This document shows positions 22,845 through 33,480 of a stretch of DNA of 64,000 nt, piece by piece. The stretch is from Cephalopachus bancanus (Eukaryota; Chordata; Mammalia; Primates; Tarsiidae), in the NCBI GenBank assembly GCA_027257055.1, contig JAPVLO010000115.1, forward strand, positions 1,860,001-1,924,000. Direction: 5' to 3'. The notes under the pieces are model-generated. The model was not told the DNA's origin. It did not search any database and worked only from the letters and a program-made list of their open reading frames with translations. Within the stretch, counting starts at the first letter, position 1; every line of letters begins with the position of its first letter. A program made the position numbers and the translations under genes.

Positions 22845-23250
22845 TAGCCTGAATTTCCATCAGTAGGAGGCTGGTTGTGTCAATTATGGTAGCATTGTGT
22901 TGTGGACTTGTATTAACAGGCTGTTTAAGATCATGTGACTCTTCAAAAGTATTAGTTGATTTATAATATTGGCTCTGGAAGGATGTTTATTAAAGTAGAA
23001 AGAACAAGTTTAAGGAAACTATTATCACATTTTTTTGTAAAACAACAAAAAAGACACACACAGACTTTGGGAAAACAGTTCCTGATATTTATGTATGCAT
23101 TAATGTGAATAGAGAGAAAGGTGTGAAGGATCCCATGAAATTTAGCATTGGATACTTCTGGGGAGGGCGGACGAGGTGCTAGGAGGGAATAAAGAAAAAA
23201 TAAAGTCTTATTTGCATACCTTTGCATTATTTCACTTGTCACAATGTGCA
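22845..23250 (+). mobile_element. Old L1 3' part, sense
   Basis: 'tgaatttccatcagtaggag', 'gctggttgtgtcaattatgg' and later 'ggaaggatgtttattaaagt' then 'ttaaggaaactattatcaca' follow an L1M ORF2/3' UTR layout. Diverged. Confidence 0.55.
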
Positions 23251-23354
23251 CATATTACTAGAATCCGAGATTAAAAGAATAATACAACATTGGAAACATT
23301 AAATTGCTAGGCATATACAATAACACATAGTACTAAAGGGTAATAACAAGCATT

Positions 23355-23535
23355 GTCTTTGCAACCTATTATGCATCATACCCACTGCTAGGTGCTTCCA
23401 AAACACTCTTGTTTGCAGCTTACAACAGCCCTATGCTCCCATTTTATAGGCTCAAAAAATGCTTAGTAAGTTGCCTGAGATTGCACCATCAGTGAGCAAC
23501 ATAGCTGAGATTTGAACTCAGGTCTGGCCAACTGC
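23355..23535 (+). mobile_element. MIR SINE relic, sense
   Basis: 'actgctaggtgcttccaaaa', 'ttacaacagccctatgctcc', 'cattttataggctcaaaaaa' and 'gctgagatttgaactcaggt' run in MIR order over almost the full element. Confidence 0.85.
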
Positions 23536-24690
23536 AGGAACCCTAGGGAAGGGGTGTAGTGAGAGGACTGCCAGGCACCAACAGGTCCAGCAGACCACTG
23601 TACAGGAGTATCAGATGGTGGTGAGTACTTCCCTCTGTGCCCAGTGACAAGGCAGGAATCATAACAGCTGCAAGCCAGATTTAGGGTTAGAATAACTTCC
23701 CAGCATATCAGACTTTAATATCTCAATTCTTATGGCTGGACTCGGCTGAGCAAGCTGCTATTACCCATCAGCTTCCACAACAGCATTTCCCAGAAGCAGG
23801 CTCTTTGGAACATTCTATGTCTGGAAGCATTTTATCATTGAGAAGGCTTAACCAAGATGCCTTAAAATTACCTAGCCCACTTTCCCATGCCCATGGGCAG
23901 GGCAATTAAGGGCATTCAGGTCCAGCCGGCGTGTGGAGACAGGCAGTCAGGTCTTATTAATTTGGAGTTTTGTGACAGTTTAACATAAGCCTGGCTAAAG
24001 TTTGCTTCGGCAACATCTGTAGATAAAAGGTTTGCCAGGTTTCTTGGTGAATAAGGAAAACAGAGGAGTGAGAATGGGAAACATTTAACTTTACTGAGAG
24101 ATTTAATTGATTTTGTTCTTTTATTTATAAGACCTTAAGCATGGTGTCTACCTGAAAATGCCAGCTCCTAAATAGTTATTATTAATAGCAGAAGCAGATT
24201 CAGCAAGCTTTCTAGGTCATAACTTTTTAGAGATATCCAAGCAACTATTCCTACTTTAAAGTAATTGTCTATTTCTTCAACAATATTATTTTCCTAAATG
24301 GCTAGACATTCTCCAGTCAGAATTGGTAATGTCCCAACATAATATCTCTGAGACTGAAAACCTGAACATAACAGTTGTCCCAGTCTTTTTTGCAGTTTAT
24401 TCATTTTTGTCTTTTCAGATGACCATGTTTACTAGTTTAGATCCTAGTTTGAGAAATTCAGATTTCTCTGTACAGAGCAGCAGATGCAAGCTGTGTACTG
24501 TCTCAAAAAGAAGAGATGTCTCCTCTTTCCATAGGACAGGTATACTCGTTCCTTGGTTGTTAGTTCCTTCTGTGTTTTGAAACCATATTTTCTCTTTCCA
24601 TTCAAGTTTTCATGGTCTCTGTTTCCTAGTCTGCAAGATTGTTTCTGTCTCCTCTTAAAGGTATCATGCTATCTCATCTCCCTGGAATTG
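23536..24690. other. No gene or repeat recognised
   Basis: Unique-looking DNA. The 85-codon plus-strand frame at 24323-24580 has no known domain. Confidence 0.5.
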
Positions 24691-25300
24691 CAGATGAGAG
24701 AAGAGCAGACCACACTGGCAACCACTGTTTCTTATGCACTATTTCTTTCTCCTTCTTCAGTTCGTACCATCAGTAGACACTGCTCTCCCAAAGGTCACTA
24801 ATGACACTTTCTCAGCAAATGTGGTGACCTTTTCTCCATCTCCATACCGTTGACCTTTCTGAGTGTCTCGCACTGTGGACCATCTCCTCTGCCTTTATGG
24901 AAAATTCACTTTAGCTTCCATAATCCTGCAGTTTATTCTTTTCCTGCCTCTGATTGTGGATTTGTTTCCTTTTTTTCTTCCCTTTACTTCTTCCACTTCC
25001 TTAAACATAAACATTTTTCATGTCCTCTTTCTTTGGGTGGTAGTGGGGGGATTATGTCTCATCCTTTCCTATGGCTATAAATACAACCTTGTACACCACT
25101 CCTAACTCTATGGCCAAAATCAAGTCCTGCCATTTTACCTAAAGTCCAACATGCCAAGTGCATACATTTCCCTCTTATACTGTTCTTTCTATTGCTACTG
25201 ACACGTTCCTGATCAGTGGAGCTTGACATTTTGGGACTATCTTTAAAATACTTTCTTCTTCCTTCCCCATCCATCCTAATAGTAAAAGTGCCCTTTTGGT
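24691..25300 (+). mobile_element. L2 LINE reverse-transcriptase region, sense
   Basis: 'ccaaaggtcactaatgacac', 'cgcactgtggaccatctcct', 'ttccataatcctgcagttta', 'cctttcctatggctataaat' and 'ccactcctaactctatggcc' correspond in order to the 3' part of L2 ORF2. That includes the degraded D-T-V-D-H block. The several 70-100-codon frames here are relic frames. Confidence 0.65.
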
Positions 25301-25517
25301 ACTGACTCTAAAATGTCCATCACAAACCAGTGCTTGACATTTATTCGGGAAGCAACTTATTCAACTCAACAATTCTGAGTCTCAGTTTCTTAAACCTTGT
25401 TAAGTAGATCGTGACAAACACACCACAGGTATGGTAAGGGTTGATAGCCCTGCCATCAAAGCACAGAAGAACTGGTAAAAAGTAGATTATTTTCAGTTGT
25501 TCTTGCTCTAAGAATTA

Positions 25518-26420
25518 CAGTTGGTTCTTATTATTCATAGTAGTTATGGTCTGTAAAGTTGCCACAGATACTGGCCATTACTCCTAAGGAAATACAAGGT
25601 TAGCCTCCTATAAGCCTCTGATTACAACATTTTCACAAGTGGATCAGTATGTAACCTTTTAAATGTGTGTTTCTATTTACTATGCTTTGTTGATTCATCA
25701 ACATTGGACTCATGGCCAACAGCATTACAACTCATGTTTGAACAAAGCTCATACACATATTTTCTCCATAAAGCACACCACGGCCTTCGTGCACTTAGGA
25801 AAACTAGACAGCTTTTCAGTGTTCTTGGGGGTCTTTTTCTTTCTTTCTGTTTTTTTTTTTTTGAGTCAGGGTCTCATTTTGTCACTCAGGCTGGAGGGTA
25901 GTAGCATGGTCATGACGTACTGCAGCCTCAAACTCCTGGACTCAGGCAATCCTTCCATCTCAGCCTTCTGAGGAGCACACCACCATGCTCAGCTAATTTT
26001 TTAATTCTTTGTAGAGATGAGGTTTTGCTATGTTGCTCAAGCTTGTCTCAAGCAATCCTCTTGCCTCAGCCTCTCAAAGTGCTGTGATTACTGGTTTGAA
26101 TCACTGCACTTTACCTGGGGGCCATTTTGAATAGTTAAATCACCAATAAAATGCACAAAAATGCAAAAAATGTAGCACTATTAAAAAGACTGCAAAAAGG
26201 ACACCTGTTAATGGCATGAGAGCTAAAATAAGTCAGAGTTTTGCCTTACTCCATCTCAGATGAGAATGTGAGTATTGGGTAACTCAAATATTTTCTTGCT
26301 CTGCGTATACCTGTGACTGTTAGTGAAAGCACCCTGAGTATTGATTTTGGGGTTACAAATAAATTTTAAGCAGTAGGCGAATTGGCAAACATGGACTCTG
26401 TGAGTAATGAGGAACAACTG
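25518..26420 (-). mobile_element. Tigger-family DNA transposon, non-autonomous, split by an Alu
   Basis: The left end 'cagttggttcttattattca' (25518) and right end 'taatgaggaacaactg' (to 26420) are inverted copies, with TA at 25516-25517 and a decayed TG at 26421-26422. Internal text matches a Tigger in the antisense direction. It includes a short stretch where the transposase start should be ('gggggccattttgaatag' at 26117) and 'gattttggggttacaaataa' near 26344. Most of the transposase is missing. An Alu occupies 25839-26116. Confidence 0.85.
25839..26116 (-). mobile_element. Alu SINE, older type, antisense, inside the Tigger
   Basis: A T-run (25850-25862) is followed by an antisense dimer with 'ctcctggactcaggcaatcc' and 'tttgtagagatgaggttttg'. 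Target duplications gggggtcttttt (25827-25838) and gggggccatttt (26117-26128) match at 10 of 12. The copy is diverged and older than those at 7.0 and 39.6 kb. Confidence 0.9.
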
Positions 26421-26422
26421 TG

Positions 26423-26784
26423 TATTCTTCTCACAACCCATACCCTTGCCCTCACTGAAGCCTTTCTATCCCTTTTCCTAGATTCACTAGAGCAACTCTC
26501 CTGAACTATCTTTCCATCCCACCTCATGATTTCCATACCCACCTTATTCTCCCCTTTCTCTGTGCCTGAATTCACAGGTTCTGGCTGACAGAAATTCTCT
26601 TTACATTTCTCCCTCCCTGACTAGCTCTGTCTCTCTGAATAATACCTTTATCAGCTGCTGTGCTAAATGTATCATCTTAAGCAAAACCACTTTCATTCAT
26701 TTTTCTAATTTCTAGAATGGACTGACAGTGTTTGCCCTTCCTAATTTATAAAATTTTTGTGAGGATTATGTAAAATAATAATTC
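26423..26784. other. No gene or repeat firmly recognised
   Basis: Pyrimidine-leaning sequence that may include a diverged L2 piece (26423-26670). I cannot support it strongly. Confidence 0.35.
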
Positions 26785-26975
26785 TCAACTTCTCATGTGC
26801 TGAAGAATCACTGGAGGAGTGGACCAGAAAGGGAAGAGAAAGAATTGTTTAAAATTCAGGTTCCTGGGGCCTCATCTCAGAGATTCTGACTGAGTAGTTT
26901 GGAACCAGTTCCCAGAATTACTATTAACAATATCTCTAGGTGTTTCTTGGCCCACATTTTAAGAAACATTGATGT
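26785..26975. mobile_element. MER5-type hAT relic
   Basis: 'attctcaacttctcatgtgc', 'tgaagaatcactggagg', 'gttcctggggcctcatctca', 'gagattctgactgagtag' and 'cacattttaagaaaca' follow MER5A/B end to end. It is non-coding and inactive. Confidence 0.75.
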
Positions 26976-27385
26976 CATGGATGTGAAGGTGTTTTGTAAG
27001 CTAGAATTCACGCTACCTTCATCCATCCAGCATCGATCACCTACTATGCATTGCTCAATGGCCCATATGGGGATATAACAGTGAAAGGGATAGAAAAACA
27101 AACTAAAAAAAAGAGGTGAGAAAAGGTAACAGTATGTTTTTGCTGATGCTGTGTTTTCTCAAGAACACCACAAAAATAAGCCAAATTTATATAAAGAAAA
27201 CAGAAGGCAAACACAGAGACCCCAGTAAGAAGTGTGCAACCACCCCCTGAATGCTCCTGACGTGCACATGCTCCTTCCACCATCCACCTTCTGTGAAAAC
27301 AGTCTGCATGTACCTCTTCTCTCTTCTCTCAGATGGTACTCTCCTTGAGGATAAAGGGTAACAGTTTGTGTCACCAAGGATTACA
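26976..27385. other. No gene or repeat recognised
   Basis: Anonymous sequence. The 79-, 74- and 72-codon minus-strand frames here have no recognisable domain. Confidence 0.45.
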
Positions 27386-27393
27386 GCATAGGC

Positions 27394-27579
27394 CAGAGGT
27401 TCTCAAACTTTTAAAACAGGGGGCCAGTTCACTGTCCCTCAGACCATTGGAGGGGTGGACTATAGTTTAAAAAAAAAACTATGAACAAATTCCTTTTTTT
27501 TTTTTTAACTATAGTCTGCCCCACAACGGTCTGAGGGACAGTGAACTGGCCCCCTGTTTTAAAAGTTTGAGGACCCCTG
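27394..27579. mobile_element. Palindromic non-autonomous hAT transposon (fold-back)
   Basis: The left arm begins 'cagaggttctcaaactttt' and the right arm, read on the minus strand, begins 'caggggtcctcaaactttt'. About 74 bases pair, including a perfect 42-base block covering 'aaaacagggggccagttcac' and 'tgtccctcagacc'. Flanks gcataggc (27386-27393) and ccataggc (27580-27587) are an 8-bp target duplication with one change, as expected for hAT. It has no coding capacity. The ends resemble OC1/OposCharlie-like hATs (from memory). A transcript would fold into a long hairpin. Confidence 0.9.
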
Positions 27580-27784
27580 CCATAGGCCTTGTACTTGATG
27601 TGTACTCAGCAGATATTTGAATGGAAAAATTATCTACACATATGCCAGTTGGAAAATAGCCCCATTGAATACAGTTAGACAGGTGACCATTTAAAAAATA
27701 GTCAATTATGAACTATTTTTTAATTGACTGGGATAGCTGCTGGCCACCCAAAGAGGCAGGTAAGGAAAGCAGAGGAGAGAAGAT

Positions 27785-27855
27785 GACAAACATATACTAA
27801 AGTGCTTACTGTGTGGCAGCCATTGTGCTCACACTCTTGTCCCCAGCAATGTGAT
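27785..27855 (+). mobile_element. MIR-like fragment, sense
   Basis: 'ctaaagtgcttactgtgtgg', 'cagccattgtgctcacactc' matches the MIR core 5' half. Short. Confidence 0.5.
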
Positions 27856-29054
27856 CCATTATTAGGCTTCAGCACAAGAGGCCTCATTGAAGGCCTTAGA
27901 GGGTTGGAGATGTCTTCCCACTGGCCAGACGTGTCTGACCCACAGATAATGGATCATGGGTTTTACCTGTCCTGTGCCATAGACTATTTGGGGCATTCTA
28001 GTGAAGTCTCTGAACCCCTTATCAGACCTTTTTTTTGTTAAGAAACAGATGAAATTAATTTTAATAGTAATGCTATTTAAGCCAATAGATCCAAAATATT
28101 TCCAACATGTAGCGGCTGTGACATTATTAGTTAGATATTTTATATTTTTGTACTAAATTTTCAAAATGCAAAGTGTATTTTTATCCTTCTAGCACATCAC
28201 AGGCCTGGGTTTAGTGGATCAAAATATTTTTGGATGAAAAAATCAACTCTTCGCTATTTAAAAATCAGATGCTGCAGTATTAAGCCTGTGTTTTTCAAGG
28301 AGGTGAAGATAAAGATATTTTCTCCTAGGATTATGTTTTTTTTTTCAAAAATTATGTTTTAAAACACAAAGTTAAGACACATGGAAGTCCAAAGGAAACC
28401 AATGATGTTGAGATACTCTTAGCAAGTATTAAAAGAGAAACCCAAAGAGATATGATATGACAGTATAGGTGCATCTTTATTATTGTATTAAACAATAAGA
28501 CCAAGTGGGCAGATGTAATAACTACCATAATTTTAAAGTAATAATAAACATAAATATCAATATGATCACATAATATGACAATATATGAGCTTTCTATTGG
28601 TAACAAGGTCACAGATGCTGCAAATGGTGGTTTGCTGTCTACATTTATAACTGAAGGAAATTTTAATGTGTAGGTAGACCTTAGTGAAGATAAAATGTAG
28701 TTTCCATCCACTCAATTTCATGGGCCCCTTTAATTCTATCTATTGACCCATTGGGCCTTAAGTTTAGAAACTATGTTCTAGCTAGAGGCACCTGGATAAA
28801 TGACTAAGCAATTCTGCTTCAGAGAGCCTCTTTTTTGTTCATTATAAAGTCACATAACCCTAGTCTATCTCTGCTGTGCACTTCAATTTTTACTCACTGC
28901 TAGTCAAGAAAATCCTTAGAAAGTTCAACTGAAACTTATTTCTCTTGAGCTTGCTTCATTTAATTGTCCACTGAATGTATTGCCCTTAAATCTTCTATTT
29001 TCTTCCTGAGATAAAAATTGACAACTATTAATTCACTTTTTTCTGTTTTTACTG
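27856..29054. other. No gene or repeat recognised
   Basis: About 1.2 kb of AT-rich DNA. The minus-strand 119-codon frame at 28352-28711 has no recognisable domain and I treat it as chance. Confidence 0.45.
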
Positions 29055-32000
29055 TTTGCCATATTTTCTTTTTTAATTCACTTTTTTTATTTGCGTAAAT
29101 TTATGGAATACAAGTGCAATTTTGTTACATACATAGGTTGCTTACTGATGAAGTCAGGATTTTTAGAGCATTCATCACCTAAATAATGTACTCATTAAGT
29201 GGTTTCTCATCATCTGCCTCCTCCTAGTCCTCTCATCCCTTCTGGGTCTCCCTTGTCTATCATTCCACGCTCTATATCCATGTGTGTACATCATTTAGCT
29301 CCCACTCAGAATTGAGAACATTCAATATTTGTATTATGTGTCTGACTTGTTTCACTTAAGATAATGACCTTCAGTTCCATCCATGTTGCTACAAAATACA
29401 GTATTTCATTTATTTTTATGGCTGAATAGTATTTTGTTTTGTGTGCGTGAGTAGATAATATTTTCTTTATCTAATATTCTGTAGATCGATACTTAGATTT
29501 CATATATTTACAATTGTGCATAGTGCTGCAATAAAAATATAAGTGCAGGTATCTTTTTGAAATAAGGATTTATTTTTCTTTGGGTACCCAGTACTGTAGT
29601 GGAATTGTTGGATTATATGGTAGCTATATATTTAGTTTTTTGAGAAAACTTCATACTGTTTTCCATAGAGTTGTACTAATTTACATTCCTAACAACAGTG
29701 TGGAAGAGTTCCTGTTTATCTGCATCTTGCCAACATCTATTGTTTTTTGTCTTTTTAGCAATACCTATTCTTACTAGTGTAAGATGATATCTCATTGTGG
29801 TTTTAATTTACATTTCTCTGATGATTGGTGATTTTGAGCATTTTTCATATGTCTATTGACCATTCGTATGTCTTCCTTTGAAAAGTATCTATTCATGTCC
29901 TTTACCCACTTTTTAATGGAATTATTTGCAGAATTTTTGGTTTAGTTGTTTGAGTCCTTTGTAAATTATGGATGTCATCCCTTGTCAAATGCCATTTGTC
30001 AAATCTAAGAGTTCTTTGGTGGAGTCTAGGTTTTCTGGATATAAGATTATATTATCAACAAACAGGGTTAATGTGGCTTCCCTTTTTCCAATTTGGATGC
30101 TTTTTATTTCTTCCTCTTACAGATTACCTTGGCTAGGACTTCAAACACTGTTTTGAATAGGAGTGGTAAAATTGGGCATCCTTGTCTTTTTCCAATTCTT
30201 AGAGGGAATAGTTTCAACATTTCCCCATTCAATATGATGTTAGCTGTAGTTTGTTGCATATGGCCTTTATTATTTTGAGATATGCTTCCTGTATGCCTAG
30301 TTTGTTGAGGGTTTTTATCATGAAGAGATGTTGAATTTTATCAAATGCTTAATTCTGTTTATGTGATGTATCAAATTTATTGGTTTACATATGTTAAACC
30401 ATTCTCATATCTCTGGTATGAACCCATTTGATTGTGGTGTATTATATTTTTGATGTGCCATTGGATTCAGCTTGCTGGTATTTTGTTGAGGATTTTTGTG
30501 TCTACATTCATTAGGGATATTGGTCTCTAGTTTTTTTGGTATCAGGGTGATATTGGCCTCATAAAATTAATAGGGAGAATAAACTTAATCAGGGAGAATC
30601 CCTTTACATTTGATTTTTGGGGACAGTTTCAAGAGGATTGGTATTTGGGTTTTTTTGTATGTTTGATAGAATTTGGTTATGAATTCGTTTGGTCCTGGGC
30701 TTTTTTTATTAGGGGATATTTTAAAAATTACTGATTCTATTCTTGCTACTCATTATGAGTTTGCTCAGGATTTTTAAAAAATCTCTTCTTGGTTCAATAT
30801 TGGGAAGTTACATGTTTCCAGAATGCATCTATTTCTTCTAGTTGTTTTTTTGTACTTTGTAAGAGTATAATTGTTCATAATAGTCTCTGATAATTTCTTG
30901 TATTTCTGTTATCAGTTATAATGTCCCCTTTTACATTTCTGTTTTATTTAGACCTTCTCTTTCTTTGTATTGGTTATTCTAGCTAGCTCTTTATTAATTT
31001 TGTTTATCTTTCCTAAGAAGTAACTTTTTGTTTTGTTAATCTTTTGTAATTTCTTGGTCTCTATTTTATTTAGTTCTGTTCTGATTTTTGTCATTTCTTC
31101 TCTTCTGCTAATTTTGAATTTGTTTGGCTCTTGATTTTCTAGTTCCTTGAGGTACAATTTTAGCTTGTTAATTTGTAATTTTTCTACTCTTTGAATGCAT
31201 ACATATAGTGTTATAAACTTCCCTCTTAGCACTTTTATTGTGTCCCACAGCTTTTGGTATGTTAAGTTTTCATTTTTGTTTCAAAATTTTTTTTTAATGT
31301 TAATTTATTTATTGACCCTATGATTGCTTGGGGGCATGTTGATTAATTTCCATGTGTTTGTATAATTTCCAACTTTCTTCTTGCTATTGATTTTTAGTTT
31401 TATCTCCACCATGATCTGAGAAAATACTTGATGTGATTTTGATTTTTAAAAATATGTTGGGGCTTGCTTTGTGGTCTAACACATTATCCATCTTTAGGAA
31501 TGTGCCATGTGCTAATGAGAAGAATGTATATTCTGCGGTTACTGGGTATAATGTTCTGTAAATGTTCAGTTTTTATCCAATGTTTCTTTGTTGATTTTCT
31601 GTTTTAATGATCTATCTAATGCTGTGAGGGGGGCACAAAATTCCCCTGGTATTATAGTATTGTTTCCTATCTCTTTCATAGGTCTAGCAATATTTGTTTT
31701 ATAAATCTGGATGCTATGGTGTTGGGTGCATGTATATTTAGAATTGCAATATTTTCTTGCTGAATTGATCCCTTTATCATTATATAATGATCTTCTTTGG
31801 TATTTTTTTTTTTTTTACTATTTTTGATTTAAAGTTCATTTTATATTGTATAAGTATAGCTACTCTTGCTCACTTTTGGTTTCTATTTGCATAGAATATT
31901 TTTCTGACCTCTTTATTTTCTGTCTAAATATACCTGTACAGGTACAGTGAGTTTCTTGTAAGCAGTATATAATTGGATTTTTAAGATCCATTCCGCCAAT

Positions 32001-32130
32001 CTGTTTCTTTTAAGTGGAGCTTTTAATACATTTGTGTTCAAGGTTAATATTGATACATGTGGTTTTGTTCCTATAATTTTGTTAATTTTTTTAGTTGTTT
32101 TATAATTCTGGTATTTTAAATACTAAACAA
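29055..32130 (-). mobile_element. LINE-1 (L1MA-like), antisense, internally deleted
   Basis: From left to right: 3' UTR (29055-29400), 3' end of ORF2 ('ttatggctgaatagtatttt' at about 29418, 'catagtgctgcaataaaaat' at 29519), a jump near 29990-30010, then the reverse-transcriptase region ('gggcatccttgtctttttcc' at about 30176, 'gatattggtctctagttttt' at 30517) and the endonuclease region to about 32130. The relic minus-strand 94-codon frame (30948-31232) reads L1-like lysine-rich ORF2 text such as 'KTKSYFLGKINKINKELAR'. Roughly 1 kb of ORF2 is missing at the jump. Dead by many stops. Confidence 0.9.
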
Positions 32131-32564
32131 GCAAAATAAGTTCAGCATAGAGAAAGAAGAAACAAAAAGAAAATAAATGCCCTCCAGGCATAAATCCTAC
32201 TAAGATTTTGATGTATATACTTTAAGACTTAAAAAAAAGTTTGTATATACACAGGAATATGTATAGATGCCTATTTTAAATAAAAAGGAGATGATATTGT
32301 ATACACTCTCTTGAAACCTATTTTCTCACACTTAATGCATCATAGACATCTCTGTATGTCAAAAATATCCTACACTGTTTTTCAATGTCAAGATGACTGA
32401 ATTCCATTATACAACTGTGACATAATTTAAGAAATCCCTATCTTAGACTTTTAAGTTGTTGCATTTTTTATAATTAAAAAAAGACTCAACAGGAATCAAA
32501 TGTTTCATTTTTAAACTTCCTCTTACATTTAGGTGATCCTTTTATTCCTCAAACAAACAAACAG

Positions 32565-32694
32565 AATACAATAGTCCCTTTCTCATAAGATTGTTGGGAA
32601 TATTAAATGAAATAAAACACATAAATTGTTTTGAGCAGAGCCTTTTGCATAATAAATGTGAAGTAGGCATTAACTGCAATTTAATTTTTGTTAT
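32565..32694 (-). mobile_element. MIR relic, antisense
   Basis: 'ctcataagattgttgggaat', 'attaaatgaaataaaacaca' and 'cataataaatgtgaagtagg' are the antisense MIR 5' half in order. Confidence 0.65.
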
Positions 32695-32696
32695 TA

Positions 32697-32923
32697 CAGG
32701 TTGAGTATTTCTTCTGTGAAATGCTTGGGACCAGGGAAATGTTTTAGGTTTTAGATTTTTTCAGACGTTGGAATATATACAGTTAAACATAATTAATCTA
32801 AAAATCTGAAATCTGAAATACTCCAGTGAGTATATCCTTTGAATGTCATATCAGTGCTCAAAAAAGTTTCAGATTTTGGGACATTATGAAATTCAGATTT
32901 TTGGGTTAAGGATGTTTAATCTG
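32697..32923 (+). mobile_element. MER2 (Tigger-type) DNA transposon, internally deleted
   Basis: It begins 'caggttgagtatttcttctg' with 'gaaatgcttgggaccagg' and ends 'ttaaggatgtttaatctg'. The characteristic repeated 'tcagattttgggac' words are inside. TA dinucleotides flank both ends (32695-32696 and 32924-32925). At 227 bp it lacks about a third or more of a standard MER2. Confidence 0.88.
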
Positions 32924-33480
32924 TATTTCATAGGATAAATTCCTACGTATTGAATTTCTATATCAAAAGATATATCCACATTTGAAATGTACTGCCATAT
33001 TGTGACCTAGAAGGATTGTTTCCAAGCACTTGTAAGTGTATCTATTTTCCTTAACACTGTTGTTTTTAAAAATCTTTGCCACTTTGCTGTCTTTGAAATT
33101 ATCATCAGGGAAGTTGAATACTTTTTGTCCACATATTGACTATTTGATTTTTTAAAAAATCTCCTTCCAAAATTGTTCTTTATCCTATGATGTTAATGGT
33201 TCCCCGCCCCTCTCCCCTAATTTTTAAAGCTTCCCTTTTAGTTTTCTTTACAGTGTCCTTTGTATGGAGAAGCTTTCAAAATAATTCAATATAGTTAGTT
33301 CCACCTCATCCATTTTCACATCTTTAGTGGGTTCATTCTTTGGACTCACATTTGTAAATATCAGCTCTGTCCCAAGTTTATAATAGGTTATGTTTCCTTT
33401 AAGTACTTTTATTGTACAAATATATATAGGTAAACTTTTAACTCATTTGGAAATTATGTTATGTATAGTGTCAGGCAGAA

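Larger units (their letters stand above)
32200..33480 (-). mobile_element. Old L1 (L1ME-type) 3' region, antisense, interrupted
   Basis: 'tcatagacatctctgtatgt' and 'aattccattatacaactgtg' at 32340-32420, then 'cataggataaattcctacg' and 'atgtactgccatattgtgac' at 32930-33010, follow an antisense L1M. The gap between holds a MIR and a MER2. Whether the two sides are one insertion is likely but not proven. Confidence 0.6.

Noticed and set aside
23998..24040. U6 snRNA-like start 'tttgcttcggcaacat'
   Set aside because: Similarity ends after about 15 bases and the rest of U6 is absent.
28352..28711. 119-codon minus-strand frame with hydrophobic stretches
   Set aside because: AT-rich DNA readily gives hydrophobic chance translations, and no family is recognised.
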